Positions 39,056-48,074 of a stretch of DNA of 64,000 nucleotides are shown piece by piece (positions within the stretch are counted from its first letter, which is position 1; each line of letters starts with the position of its first letter). The translations under genes and the position numbers were made by a program. Location: the NCBI RefSeq assembly GCF_029714365.1, contig NZ_CP121659.1, forward strand, positions 2,294,001-2,358,000. The letters run 5' to 3'. The stretch comes from Sinorhizobium terangae. GTDB lineage: Bacteria; Pseudomonadota; Alphaproteobacteria; Rhizobiales; Rhizobiaceae. The notes under the pieces were generated by a model. It was not told the DNA's origin, ran no database searches, and saw only the letters and a list, made by a program, of their open reading frames with translations.

Positions 39056-41281
39056 ATGCAGAACAATGGCAACGGGGTCCGCTTGAAGGACGTCTTGGCG
39101 GGCGGCGTGGCATTTGCGGTACTGCTGGTCGCCGGAGCGGCGCAGGCGCAGGGCGGCAGCGCCACCCAGCTTGACAAACTGGTGGTCGAAGGCGGAGCGT
39201 CGGGGAACGGCGGCGCAACAGGCCCGGTCGACGGCTACGTGGCCGAGGCAACCGCGACGGGATCGAAGACCGCGACGCCGCTGACCGAAATCCCGCAGTC
39301 GGTCTCGGTCGTCGGTCGCGAGGAACTGGACGATCGCGCCGTGGTCAACAAGGTCGATGAAGCCTTGCGCTATACGCCCGGCGTCATGGCCGCGCCCTTC
39401 GGCGTCGACGCCGATACGGACTGGTTCTACATCCGCGGCTTCGATGCGGCGCAGACCGGCGTCTTTCTCGACGGCCTCTCCCTCTTCAGTTACGCCTTCG
39501 GCAATTTCCAGATCGATCCCTTCATGCTGGAGCGGATCGAGGTGCTGAAGGGGCCTGCCTCCGTGCTCTATGGCGGCGCCAATCCGGGCGGCATCATCAA
39601 TCTGATCAGCAAGCGGCCGCTCGACGAACCGCTCTACTACACGGAAATCGGCATCAACAGCGATGGCAACGCCTTCACCGGCTTTGACGTCAATGACCGG
39701 CTGACCGAAGACGGAACCGTTCGCTACCGCCTGACCGGCAAGATCGCCGGCGGCGACAATTACTCGGATTTCTCCGAAGACCTGCGGGGCTTCATCCTGC
39801 CGCAAGTAACCTATGCCCCGGACGACGCGACCAGCCTGACGGTATTCGGTCTGCTGCAAGGGCTCGACCAGGTCCATGTCGGCAACGGCTTCCTGCCCTA
39901 TGTCGGAACGGTGGTCGACGCCCCATTCGGCAAGATCGACCGGAATGCCTACTTCGGCGAACCCGATATCGACGAGGGAACCTACGCCCAGCAGATGCTC
40001 GGCTATGAGTTCAAGCACGATTTCGACAATGGCTGGACCTTTAGCCAGAACGCGCGTTACGCCCACCTGCACAAGCACGAGCGGTACCCATACCCCTACG
40101 GCTATGTCGGTCCGGGCTTCGGCAATGTCGAGCCCATCGGTCCGGACTACCTTCTGAACCGCATCGGCTTCGAGGCGACATCGAAAGTCGGCAGCTTCTC
40201 GATCGACAACCGGGCGGAGACGGATTTCGATCTCGGCGCAACGAATCACACTTTCCTCGCCGGGCTCGACTACAAATACTACCGGCTCGACCATATCGGA
40301 GCGTCGGGAGGCGCTACACCGATCAGCCCCACCGATCCGGTCTATGGTGCGCCCCAGGGGCCGACGGCCGTCTATATCAACCAGATCTTCACGCAACAGC
40401 AGATCGGCATCTATGCCCAGGACCAGGTGCGCTTCGGCGACGGCTGGCTCGTAACGCTCAATGGGCGCTACGACTATGTCGACACCGACCTCAAGAACGG
40501 CGCGACAGCCTGGGCCGGAGCTTCCAACTTCAGATATGATGACGGCGCGCTCAGCGGCCGGGCCGGCCTCGCTTACGAGTTCGACAACGGCTTCACGCCC
40601 TATGTGAGTGTCGCGACCTTCTTCAACCCTCTCGTGGGTTCACGCGACTCCAACCCTGATCCTGCTGTCACGACTTTGGTGCCACTGAAGCCCGAAGAGG
40701 GCTACCAGTACGAAGCGGGGATCAAATACGAGCCGACGTTCATCGACGGGTTGTTCACCGCATCCATCTTCGAGATCACCAAGCAGAACGTCCAGGTGAC
40801 TGAGCCCATCCTTGGGCTCTCCACCCAACGCGGCGAGGTGCGCTCCCGCGGGATCGAGCTTGAAGGCAAAGTCAACCTTGATGAAAACTGGAAGGTCATC
40901 TCCGCTTTCAGCTATACCGATCTCGAGATCACCGAAGACACCAATCCGTCGCAGCTCGGCAAGTCGCCCTATCTCATACCCGAAACGCAGGCTGCGCTGT
41001 GGCTCGACTACACGGTGACCAGCGGCGCCCTCGAAGGCGTGAGTCTCGGCGCCGGCGTCCGTTACCAGGGCGAATCCTGGGCCGATGCAGAAAACACGAA
41101 GAAGGTGCCAGACGCCACGCTCGTCGATGCTGCGATCCGATACGAGAAGAACGATTGGGCCGCCTCCCTCAACGTCGCCAACCTCTTCGACAAGGAATAT
41201 GTCAAGGGATGCCAGGGACTCTTGACCTGCGGTTACGGCGAAAGCCGGACCTTCACGCTGAAGCTTAGCAAGACGTGGTGA
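39056..41281 (+). CDS. TonB-dependent siderophore receptor (hydroxamate/FhuA-like)
   Basis: 741 residues, outer membrane. Signal peptide to about residue 31 (LLVAGAAQAQGG). TonB box-like LDKLVVEG near 38-45. Plug domain: TPLTEIPQSVSVVGREELDD (about 74-93), YIRGFDAAQTGVFLDGL (about 125-141) and ERIEVLKGPASVLYGGANPGGIINLISKRP (about 159-188). C-terminal barrel ends with ESRTFTLKLSKTW, the aromatic last residue needed for outer-membrane insertion. Closest in pattern to ferrichrome/ferrioxamine receptors. Preceded by an IRO box and an AraC regulator. No siderophore synthesis gene or ABC partner is nearby. The frame opening at 38984 would lack the signal peptide start. Confidence 0.92.
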   Translation: MQNNGNGVRLKDVLAGGVAFAVLLVAGAAQAQGGSATQLDKLVVEGGASGNGGATGPVDGYVAEATATGSKTATPLTEIPQSVSVVGREELDDRAVVNKVDEALRYTPGVMAAPFGVDADTDWFYIRGFDAAQTGVFLDGLSLFSYAFGNFQIDPFMLERIEVLKGPASVLYGGANPGGIINLISKRPLDEPLYYTEIGINSDGNAFTGFDVNDRLTEDGTVRYRLTGKIAGGDNYSDFSEDLRGFILPQVTYAPDDATSLTVFGLLQGLDQVHVGNGFLPYVGTVVDAPFGKIDRNAYFGEPDIDEGTYAQQMLGYEFKHDFDNGWTFSQNARYAHLHKHERYPYPYGYVGPGFGNVEPIGPDYLLNRIGFEATSKVGSFSIDNRAETDFDLGATNHTFLAGLDYKYYRLDHIGASGGATPISPTDPVYGAPQGPTAVYINQIFTQQQIGIYAQDQVRFGDGWLVTLNGRYDYVDTDLKNGATAWAGASNFRYDDGALSGRAGLAYEFDNGFTPYVSVATFFNPLVGSRDSNPDPAVTTLVPLKPEEGYQYEAGIKYEPTFIDGLFTASIFEITKQNVQVTEPILGLSTQRGEVRSRGIELEGKVNLDENWKVISAFSYTDLEITEDTNPSQLGKSPYLIPETQAALWLDYTVTSGALEGVSLGAGVRYQGESWADAENTKKVPDATLVDAAIRYEKNDWAASLNVANLFDKEYVKGCQGLLTCGYGESRTFTLKLSKTW

Positions 41282-41401
41282 TCGGCTATGCCCATAACGC
41301 CGGAGCGAATTGAATCACCTCGTGAAGCGCTTGAATCGAATCTACAGGCGTCTCTCGCAAAGCCTTGATGCGACTCGGCAATTGCACGCCGAAGCAGGAC
41401 C

Positions 41402-42679
41402 TCAATGCGCGCCCTGCCCGCCACCGAACGCGCGTTCGAGTGCACGCGCCTTATGGCGATGGCCGGCGCGTTCGTAACCGATGACGGTGATCACCGGCGC
41501 GAACATCAGGATGATAAGGCAGACCGCCATGTCGATGCCCGCCATCGCCGCCCCCACCGATGCGGCCAGCACGAGGACCGTGGCGCAGAACTGCCAGACG
41601 TGGCGACGCTCCATCGCCCTGACCAGATAGACGTACATGGCGTAGATCAAGCCTATGTAGACCGCAACGGGAACGGCGACCGTCATCACCGCCGCCACGG
41701 ACGAGATATGTGCCTTATGCTCGATGTAGTAGGCAGCGACGTGCAGTCCCGCACCCGTCGCGATGATGGCGGCGAAGATCACCATGTGCCCATAGCCCCA
41801 GACGAAGGCGCGCTTGCGAAACTTGTGAAGGATTTCTGCGCTCGGGAGCGTGAAATAGATCCACCACATGCCGAAGGTCAGTCCGGTGCCGGCGATGCAG
41901 ACAAGGGCGACATCGACATTCCAGCCGCTTCCCTCGACGACGGCCGTCACGGAAGCGACGGTTCCAACCACGCCTTCACCGAGTGCGATGATCGCAAGCA
42001 GGCCGTAGCGCTCGGCAATATGGTGCGCGTGCCAGGGGGTACCACCCTGCAGCGACTCCGCAATCACCGGCCCGGCCATTTCGACCAGGGTCAGCACGAC
42101 GACGAACACGAAGGTGACGAGCAGGGAGAAATCGATGAAGATCAGCACGATCCAGCCGATCTGGGCGATCGAGACCGCCGCCGCATAGGTGGTGCAGGCC
42201 TTGCGGCGGAGCGGATCCTCGCGCGCCGCCCTCAGCCACTGGAACACCATGGCGACCCGCATCACGACATAACCGAGCACCATGACGCCGTTATTCAGAT
42301 TTTCGCCCTTGTCGATCGACTCGAACATCGGCGGCAGCCCGATGGCGAGTATGAGCACGCCGACCATCTGCACCATCGTTACGCAGCGAAACACCCAGTC
42401 GTCGGTATCGTAGGCCGAAGCGAACCAGGAAAAATTCACCCAGGCCCAGCAGATCGCGAAGCTCGCGAAACCGAAGCCAATCAGCCCGGCCTTGAAGTGC
42501 CCCTCAGCCAGGAGATGCGCGAGCTGTGCGGCAGCAAGACTGAAGGCGATCACGAAGGTCAGGTCGAAGAGCAACTCCAACGGTGTCGCGACGCGATGTC
42601 CCTCGTGCGGATCCCGCCCGCTCATTCTGGCGACATGATGAGCAACCGAAGGCGGCTTGTGTTGCGGGATCTCGGACAT
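41402..42679 (-). CDS. Low temperature requirement protein A (LtrA) family
   Basis: 425 residues with about ten or eleven membrane helices. The family motif region EGHRVATPLELLFDLTFVIAFSLAAAQLAHLL (about residues 25-56) and FAICWAWVNFSWFASAYDTDDW (about 77-98) are clear, plus AERYGLLAIIALGEGVVG (about 220-237). The name comes from a Listeria growth phenotype; the molecular function of the family is unknown. Start ATG at 42679 after CCGGAG; the frame opening at 42817 lies in a repeat. Ends near the TonB receptor, convergent. Confidence 0.85.
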   Translation of the reverse strand: MSEIPQHKPPSVAHHVARMSGRDPHEGHRVATPLELLFDLTFVIAFSLAAAQLAHLLAEGHFKAGLIGFGFASFAICWAWVNFSWFASAYDTDDWVFRCVTMVQMVGVLILAIGLPPMFESIDKGENLNNGVMVLGYVVMRVAMVFQWLRAAREDPLRRKACTTYAAAVSIAQIGWIVLIFIDFSLLVTFVFVVVLTLVEMAGPVIAESLQGGTPWHAHHIAERYGLLAIIALGEGVVGTVASVTAVVEGSGWNVDVALVCIAGTGLTFGMWWIYFTLPSAEILHKFRKRAFVWGYGHMVIFAAIIATGAGLHVAAYYIEHKAHISSVAAVMTVAVPVAVYIGLIYAMYVYLVRAMERRHVWQFCATVLVLAASVGAAMAGIDMAVCLIILMFAPVITVIGYERAGHRHKARALERAFGGGQGAH

Positions 42680-42698
42680 CGAACGCTCCGGCTCTTCT

Positions 42699-42797
42699 AC
42701 ACCGCCGTGCGGCTTTTCAGACGCACGAAGGTCGCTGTAGCACTTTGAGTTGCTGCATCTTTCCTTAAACCGCTCCGGTTTAAGGAAAGATGCAGAA
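42699..42797. repeat. Two-hairpin intergenic repeat, second good copy
   Basis: Same element as 10497-10599. The head hairpin is partly degenerate (gtgcg/cgcac core), the spacer agcactttgagttg is nearly identical, and the second hairpin has perfect 20-bp arms (42753-42772, 42776-42795) with a 3-nt loop. Lies in the leader of ltrA. Confidence 0.8.
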
Positions 42798-42887
42798 GGA
42801 AATGCGCGCATCCTCAAATATTCACCGGAAGGCAGTCAAGGCCGCAACGTCGAGACGGGAACCGAAACCAGCTCCTCGCCCCAGGCC

Positions 42888-43691
42888 TTACTGGCCGAGA
42901 TTCCTGAGGTAGAGCGAAAGAAGCTGGGTCTGAGAGGAGATGCCGAGCTTGCGATAGACGTTGCGCCGGTGAACCTTGACGGTGCCCGTCGAGATGCCGA
43001 GCTTCAGGCCAATTGATTCCGACGAATGCCCCTGAAGCACCAGTTCGATGATCGCCGCCTCCCTTTCGGTCAGGTTCAGGTGTTGCCAGACGCCGTCGGC
43101 GGGCGGATGCGTCGCCTTCCGCCGGCCTCGCCCCGTCTTCGCCAGCGCCGCGTCGAAGCGGCGGCCGAGATCGGCCCAGTGGTGGCGTACAAGCGCCGCC
43201 ACCAAGGGCTCGGCCCTCCTGAGCAAAGCAAATTCCGCTGCGCTGAAGGTGCCGGTCGCCTCGCGTCGCATCAACGAGAGGACGACAGTGATCTCACCGC
43301 TGATCGGGACGAAAAAGCCGATCTCCTCCGCAAGCCCGGTCTGGACGTAGTAGGTGCGGTAGTATTCGCTGGAGAAAAAGCGGTCCGGCGCCAGTTCCCG
43401 CATCCGCCAGACGCCGGGCTTCGGCGCGCATGCGGCGTGATAGAAGGGGTCGAGCAGATAGGGCCCGGCCTGATAGAGGCTGACGAAGAGAACGTGATCC
43501 TTCGCGTCGAAGGTGCTGTAGAGATCGATCGGGCGCTCCTTGCCGCGATAGGCGAAGACGACGACATAATCGAAGTTCATCAGGGTCGACATCAGCCGAC
43601 GAAATGCGCCACCGACGGCTTGATCCTTCATCGGCACGCCGTCGACCAAGGGTGCCAGCGCCTGAAAAAGTCCATCGAGGTCGATACTCAA
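42888..43691 (-). CDS. LuxR-family transcriptional regulator
   Basis: 267 residues. The N-terminal part is a GAF/autoinducer-like sensor without the usual AHL-binding pattern (MNFDYVVVFAYRGKERPIDLY, VFVSLYQAGPYLLDPFYHAA). The C-terminal HTH is canonical: LNLTEREAAIIELVLQGHSSESIGLKLGISTGTVKVHRRNVYRKLGISSQTQL (about 204-256). Likely start is a TTG at 43691 following GGGGAG; no ATG fits before residue 21. Divergent from an ABC importer operon, with clustered GGTAT half-sites in between that may be its operators (inference). Probably senses a small ligand for that importer. Confidence 0.83.
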   Translation of the reverse strand: MSIDLDGLFQALAPLVDGVPMKDQAVGGAFRRLMSTLMNFDYVVVFAYRGKERPIDLYSTFDAKDHVLFVSLYQAGPYLLDPFYHAACAPKPGVWRMRELAPDRFFSSEYYRTYYVQTGLAEEIGFFVPISGEITVVLSLMRREATGTFSAAEFALLRRAEPLVAALVRHHWADLGRRFDAALAKTGRGRRKATHPPADGVWQHLNLTEREAAIIELVLQGHSSESIGLKLGISTGTVKVHRRNVYRKLGISSQTQLLSLYLRNLGQ

Positions 43692-43722
43692 ATCGCACTC
43701 CCCGCCCGTTTTTGCCGCTTCA

Positions 43723-43780
43723 GGGTATACTCCTTCCACAGGGCAATCCGGGTTGAAATACCTCTCTTGGGGTATATACC
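43723..43780. promoter_or_regulatory. Cluster of GGTAT half-sites between luxR-type and importer genes
   Basis: GGGTATAC (43723-43730), inverted ATACC (43758-43762) and the perfect 10-bp palindrome GGTATATACC (43771-43780). The palindrome's distance from the importer start (95 nt) suits an activator site. Confidence 0.45.
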
Positions 43781-43874
43781 AGCGCCACCGCATTTGACTA
43801 GGCTGCTTGGCAATGACGGTGGAAGATGGGGCCAGGAGTGCCACATCCTCGAAGAACAACCGCAGGGAACAGAC

Positions 43875-44954
43875 GTGACATCCGCTTCGACGAACGACAT
43901 CGAATTCCGTTCGGTCGCCAAACGCTATGGCAGCGTGACGGCCGTCTCGGACATCAACCTCGCAGTGCCGAAAGGCGCGTTCGTGGCGCTGCTTGGCCCT
44001 TCCGGCTGCGGCAAGACTACCTGCCTGCGCATGATCGGCGGCTTCGAGCAACCGAGCGAGGGCACGGTCTATGTCGGCGGTCAGCCGATGAACGGCGTGC
44101 CCGCCTATCGCCGGCCGGTCAACATGGTGTTCCAGCAATATGCACTGTTCCCGCATCTCGATGTCGAGCAGAACGTCGCCTATGGCTTGAAGCAGATGCG
44201 CCCACGCATCGCCGCTACGGAAATCGCCCGTCGGGCACAGGAGGCGTTGGAGATGGTGCGCCTCGGCGGCTTCGGCAAGCGCCGCATCCACGAAATGTCT
44301 GGTGGCCAGCAGCAGCGCGTGGCGCTCGCCCGCGCTATCGTCAACAAGCCGAAGGTGCTGCTTCTCGACGAGCCGCTGGCCGCCCTCGACAAGAAGCTGC
44401 GGACGGCCATGCAGATCGAGCTCCAGAGCCTGCAGCGCGAACTCGGCATCACCTTCGTGTTGGTCACCCACGACCAGGAAGAGGCGCTATCGATGAGCGA
44501 CCTCGTTTGTGTCATGAGCACCGGCCGTATCGTCCAGATCGGTCCGCCGCAGGAGATCTACGACCATCCAGCGAGCCTCTTCGTCGCCGACTTCGTCGGC
44601 AAGACCAACCGCATCGCCGCCACCGTCGACGCGGGCACGAATTCGATCCGGCTGGCGAACGGCGTCGGCCTTGCGAAACCCGCGAGCGCCAACGGCACAC
44701 TCGGCGCGGCCATGGTTGCACTCCGCCCGGAAGCGATCAGCCTCGTCCGCGATGGCGCGGCGACGCTTCAGGGCACAGTCACCCACCGCATCTTCCTGGG
44801 CTCGTCAGTCGAATATTCCGTCGAGGTCGACGGCCTCGGCGACTTTCTGGTGACCGCCGACCGCCGGAGCCTCAACGAAAGCGATCTCGCGGAGCCCGGC
44901 GAAAGAATCGGGCTCGCCTTCGATCCCAACGCGCTTCACGTCTTCCCGGCCTGA
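43875..44954 (+). CDS. ABC transporter ATP-binding protein of a betaine/polyamine-type importer
   Basis: 359 residues. Walker A GPSGCGKTT (about 40-48), FQQYALFPHLDV (Q-loop), MSGGQQQRVALARAIVNKP (signature), LLLDEPLAALDKKLR (Walker B), THDQEEALSMSD; C-terminal TOBE domain with LRPEAISLVRDG. The GTG at 43875 has AGGGAA upstream and gives a normal N-terminus; the open frame itself runs back to 43026 through the divergent regulator gene. First gene of a five-gene operon with a binding protein, two permeases and an SDR. Confidence 0.88.
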   Translation: MTSASTNDIEFRSVAKRYGSVTAVSDINLAVPKGAFVALLGPSGCGKTTCLRMIGGFEQPSEGTVYVGGQPMNGVPAYRRPVNMVFQQYALFPHLDVEQNVAYGLKQMRPRIAATEIARRAQEALEMVRLGGFGKRRIHEMSGGQQQRVALARAIVNKPKVLLLDEPLAALDKKLRTAMQIELQSLQRELGITFVLVTHDQEEALSMSDLVCVMSTGRIVQIGPPQEIYDHPASLFVADFVGKTNRIAATVDAGTNSIRLANGVGLAKPASANGTLGAAMVALRPEAISLVRDGAATLQGTVTHRIFLGSSVEYSVEVDGLGDFLVTADRRSLNESDLAEPGERIGLAFDPNALHVFPA

Positions 44955-45005
44955 ACCGCCGGACCTGCTGCCATCACTGCACGTCAACGATAAGGGAACA
45001 GCATC

Positions 45006-46166
45006 ATGAACAAGTGGTACAGAGAGAATGCCCCGATTACTGCCGAAAAGCTTGCCGACGAGCTGATGCGCCTGAAGCGCGGCTCGGTTACGCGCCGCCA
45101 CTTCCTCGGCGTGACCGGTCTCGGCCTTGCAGCCGCCGTCTTCGCGCGCCAGCCTGGCCTCTTCAATTCCACGGCCTTCGCCGGCGACCTCGGCACGCAA
45201 ATGTCGATCGCGACCTGGCCGAACTATCACGATCCCGCCACCTTCGAGGCCTTTACGGCCGCAACCGGCGTTGCCGTCGAGGTCAACGTTTTCGGCTCGA
45301 ACGAGGAAATGCTGGCGAAGCTCCAGGCGGGCGGCACCGGATGGGATCTCTTCGTCCCGACGAACTACACGATCTCGACCTATGTGAAGCTCGGCCTGAT
45401 CGACGAGCTCGATATGTCGAAGCTGCCGAAGTACGACGCCTCGACCGAAAACGCCCGCTTCACCAACGAGGGTATCGTCGACGGCAAGACCTATGCCGTG
45501 CCGAAGAACTGGGGCACGACCGGCATCGCAGTGAACTCCAGCAAGATCAAGACCCCGGTCACGAGCTGGAAGGAGTTCTTCGACGTGGCGATGACCGAGG
45601 CGGACGGCCGCGCCATGGTGCACGACTACCAGCTCACCACCATCGGCAATGCGCTGGTCTCGCTTGGGTTTTCCTTCAACTCCGTCAAGCCGGACGAACT
45701 CGCCAAGGCCGAGGAACTGCTGATCAAGGTGAAGCCCCACCTCTATGCGATCAACAGCGACTACCAGCCGTCGATGCGGGCGACCGACGCCTGGATGACC
45801 ATGTGCTGGACCAATGACGGCGCGCAGCTCAACCGCGACATGCCGGAAATCCAATTCGTGCTCGGCAAGGACGGCGGCGAGATCTGGTCGGATTTCTACG
45901 CCATCCCGAAGAGTGCGGCCAACAAGGCCGCCGGCTACGCGCTGCTCAACTACCTGATGACGCCGGAAAACGCCGTCAAGGAGCACATTGCCAACGGCGC
46001 GCCGACGACCGACAGCCGCGTCCTGAAACTTCTGCCGGCCGACGTCACTTCGAACAAGATCGTCTATCCGGACGAGGCGGCGCTCACGCCGCTCGAATTC
46101 GGCGCCGCCGTGACGCTCACCGATCCCGGCCGCGCCGAGCTGATGGCGCGTTTCAAGTCGGCGTGA
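45006..46166 (+). CDS. Tat-exported periplasmic binding protein, PotD-like
   Basis: 386 residues. Twin-arginine signal: RGSVTRRHFLGVTGLGLAAAVFA (about residues 25-47), so it is folded before export. Mature part shows the spermidine/putrescine-binding pattern: MSIATWPNYHDPATFEAFTAATG, VFGSNEEMLAKLQAGGTGWDLFVPTNYTISTYVKLGLIDEL, YAVPKNWGTTGIAVN, and WMTMCWTNDGAQLNRDMPEIQF. Ligands of this group include polyamines and other cationic amines. Given the flanking betaine-catabolic genes, ergothioneine, carnitine or a related quaternary amine is a candidate ligand (inference). Confidence 0.88.
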   Translation: MNKWYRENAPITAEKLADELMRLKRGSVTRRHFLGVTGLGLAAAVFARQPGLFNSTAFAGDLGTQMSIATWPNYHDPATFEAFTAATGVAVEVNVFGSNEEMLAKLQAGGTGWDLFVPTNYTISTYVKLGLIDELDMSKLPKYDASTENARFTNEGIVDGKTYAVPKNWGTTGIAVNSSKIKTPVTSWKEFFDVAMTEADGRAMVHDYQLTTIGNALVSLGFSFNSVKPDELAKAEELLIKVKPHLYAINSDYQPSMRATDAWMTMCWTNDGAQLNRDMPEIQFVLGKDGGEIWSDFYAIPKSAANKAAGYALLNYLMTPENAVKEHIANGAPTTDSRVLKLLPADVTSNKIVYPDEAALTPLEFGAAVTLTDPGRAELMARFKSA

Positions 46167-46177
46167 TTCCGAGATTC

Positions 46178-46351
46178 GCCCCTCACCCTATCCCTCTCCC
46201 CGCCAGCGGGGAGAGGGGACAAGCTAGTGCCATTCGTGCCATTCGTCCCCTTCTCCTCTTCGCCATGGGCGAGAGGGAACGAAGCGGGCGCCACGAGTCA
46301 CCTTCGCCCCGCTTGCGGGGAGAAGGTGGCCCGGCAGGCCGGATGAGGGCC
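46178..46351. repeat. Palindromic intergenic repeats between binding protein and permease genes
   Basis: Two gcccctcaccc/ctctccccgc-type palindromes: 46178-46220 (core ctctccccgccagcggggagag) and 46299-46351 (core ccttcgccccgcttgcgggg agaagg). Between them: a tandem gtgccattc duplication (46229-46246) and a smaller hairpin. This 219-nt gap contains no gene. Confidence 0.75.
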
Positions 46352-46385
46352 TTCGATCTAAGTGCATTTTGACGGACCGAACTTC

Positions 46386-47252
46386 ATGCGAGCGGCAATG
46401 AACACGAAGAGGAACCTGGTGACGGCGGCGCTGGTTGCGCCGGCGGCGGCATGGCTCTGCGTCTTTCTCGTGCTCCCCTTCATCGCCATGCTCGTCTTTG
46501 CCTTTGGCGAACGCGCGCCGGAGGGCGGGTATCAGGCCGCCTTCACCTTCGCCCAGTTCGCCAACCTGCCGACGCGGGCAGCGGCGTTCTGGAACACGCT
46601 GGTGCTTGCACCCGCCGGCGCCATGCTCTGCCTGCTGGTCGCCTATCCCGTCGCCTATTATCTCGCCGTCCGGGCGAACCCGCGCTATCGCCTCATCCTC
46701 GTTTCGCTGGTGGTCGTGCCGTTCTGGACGAGCCTGCTCGTGCGCACCTATGCCTGGATGTACATCCTCGGTTCGCGCGGCATTCCCAATCTGCTCTCGA
46801 TGATCGGCATCGAGGACGTGCGGATGCTCAACACGCCCGGCGCCGTGCTGCTCGGCATCGTTTATGGCTATCTGCCGCTGATGATCATGCCGATCTATGT
46901 GAGCCTGGAAAAGCTCGACCGCCGGCTCTTGGAGGCCTCCGCCGATCTCGGCGCCAAACCGGTCTCCACCTTCTTCGGCGTCACCTTGCCGCTTTCGCTA
47001 CCCGGTGTGATGACCGGCGTCGCGCTCGTCACCATCCTGCTCCTCGGCGAGTACCTGATCCCGCAGCTTCTCGGCGGCGGCAAGGTCTTCTTCATCGGCA
47101 ATGCGCTTGTCGATCTCTTCCTGCAATCGCGCAATTGGCCGTTCGGCTCGGCGATCGCCGTCACCCTCGTCGCCGTCGTCGTCGTGGTGCTGATGGTGGC
47201 GATGCGGATCGCCTGGAAGGTCGCGGGCACAAGACAGGTGGACCTCGTCTGA
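46386..47252 (+). CDS. ABC transporter permease, PotB-like
   Basis: 288 residues, about six helices: LVTAALVAPAAAWLCVFLVLPFIAMLVFAFG first. EAA loop: LLEASADLGAKPVSTFFGVTLPLSLPGVMTG (about 180-210). Two close Mets (46386, 46398) could be the start; the first is used, without strong evidence. The stop overlaps the next gene by one base (TGATG). Pairs with the following permease. Confidence 0.87.
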   Translation: MRAAMNTKRNLVTAALVAPAAAWLCVFLVLPFIAMLVFAFGERAPEGGYQAAFTFAQFANLPTRAAAFWNTLVLAPAGAMLCLLVAYPVAYYLAVRANPRYRLILVSLVVVPFWTSLLVRTYAWMYILGSRGIPNLLSMIGIEDVRMLNTPGAVLLGIVYGYLPLMIMPIYVSLEKLDRRLLEASADLGAKPVSTFFGVTLPLSLPGVMTGVALVTILLLGEYLIPQLLGGGKVFFIGNALVDLFLQSRNWPFGSAIAVTLVAVVVVVLMVAMRIAWKVAGTRQVDLV

Positions 47253-48070
47253 TGCGCGCCTTCATCTCCTCCGTCTATCTCTTTCTTTACGCGCCGATCG
47301 CGCTGGTCGTGCTGTTTTCCTTCAATGCCGGCCGCAATGCGAGCGAGTTCACCGGCTTCTCGACCGCCTGGTACGGCAAGGCGCTTGGCAACACGTTCCT
47401 GGTCTCGGCGCTCGAAAACAGCCTGATGATCGCCTTCACCAGCGCCGCACTCGCCGCCATCTTCGGCACCATGGCAGCACTCGGCATGGAGCGGCTCGGC
47501 ATGCGTACACGCGCCGTCTTCGACGCCTTGTTCGCCGCGGCGATCGTCGTGCCGGGCGTCGTCATCGGCATCGCCACGCTGGTCGCGCTCGTCGCCGTCT
47601 TCTCCTTCGTCAATCCCGCGCTCGCGACGATCTGGCCAGGCGATCAGCCGCCGCAGCTCGGCCTCGGCTACGGCTCGATCATCGCCGCCCACGGGCTCTT
47701 CTCGATGGCGCTGGTGACGATGATCGTCAAGGCGCGGATCGCGAGCCTCGGCCGTGACATCGTCGAGGCGTCGAGCGATCTCTACGCGACGCCGCTCACC
47801 ACCTTCCGCCTGATCGTGCTGCCGCAGATCCTGCCGTCGATCCTCGCCGGTTTCCTGCTCGCCTTCACCTTCTCCTTCGACGATTTCATCATCGCATTCT
47901 TCGTCGCCGGCTCGAAGACGACCCTGCCGATCTATGTCTTCGCCTCGATCCGCCGCGGCGTGACGCCGGAAATCAACGCGATCGCGACTCTGGTATTGGT
48001 CGCCTCGCTGCTCCTGATCCTGACAGCGCGCCTTCTCATGCGCGAAAAGAAAAGCAAATCCGGGGAGTGA
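47252..48070 (+). CDS. ABC transporter permease, PotC-like
   Basis: 272 residues, six helices. Start MRAFISSVYLFLYAPIALVVLFSFN; EAA loop DIVEASSDLYATPLTTFRLIVLPQILPSILAG (about 170-201). Begins at the base that ends the previous stop codon. Completes the importer of the 43875 operon; 4 nt separate it from the SDR gene. Confidence 0.9.
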   Translation: MRAFISSVYLFLYAPIALVVLFSFNAGRNASEFTGFSTAWYGKALGNTFLVSALENSLMIAFTSAALAAIFGTMAALGMERLGMRTRAVFDALFAAAIVVPGVVIGIATLVALVAVFSFVNPALATIWPGDQPPQLGLGYGSIIAAHGLFSMALVTMIVKARIASLGRDIVEASSDLYATPLTTFRLIVLPQILPSILAGFLLAFTFSFDDFIIAFFVAGSKTTLPIYVFASIRRGVTPEINAIATLVLVASLLLILTARLLMREKKSKSGE

Positions 48071-48074
48071 AACA

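Noticed and set aside
42888..44471. 527-codon minus-strand open frame spanning the LuxR gene and the antisense of the ATPase gene
   Set aside because: Only the last 267 codons look like protein (LuxR domain). The upstream part is the mirror of a well-defined ABC ATPase gene, and a TTG with a good ribosome site explains the true start.
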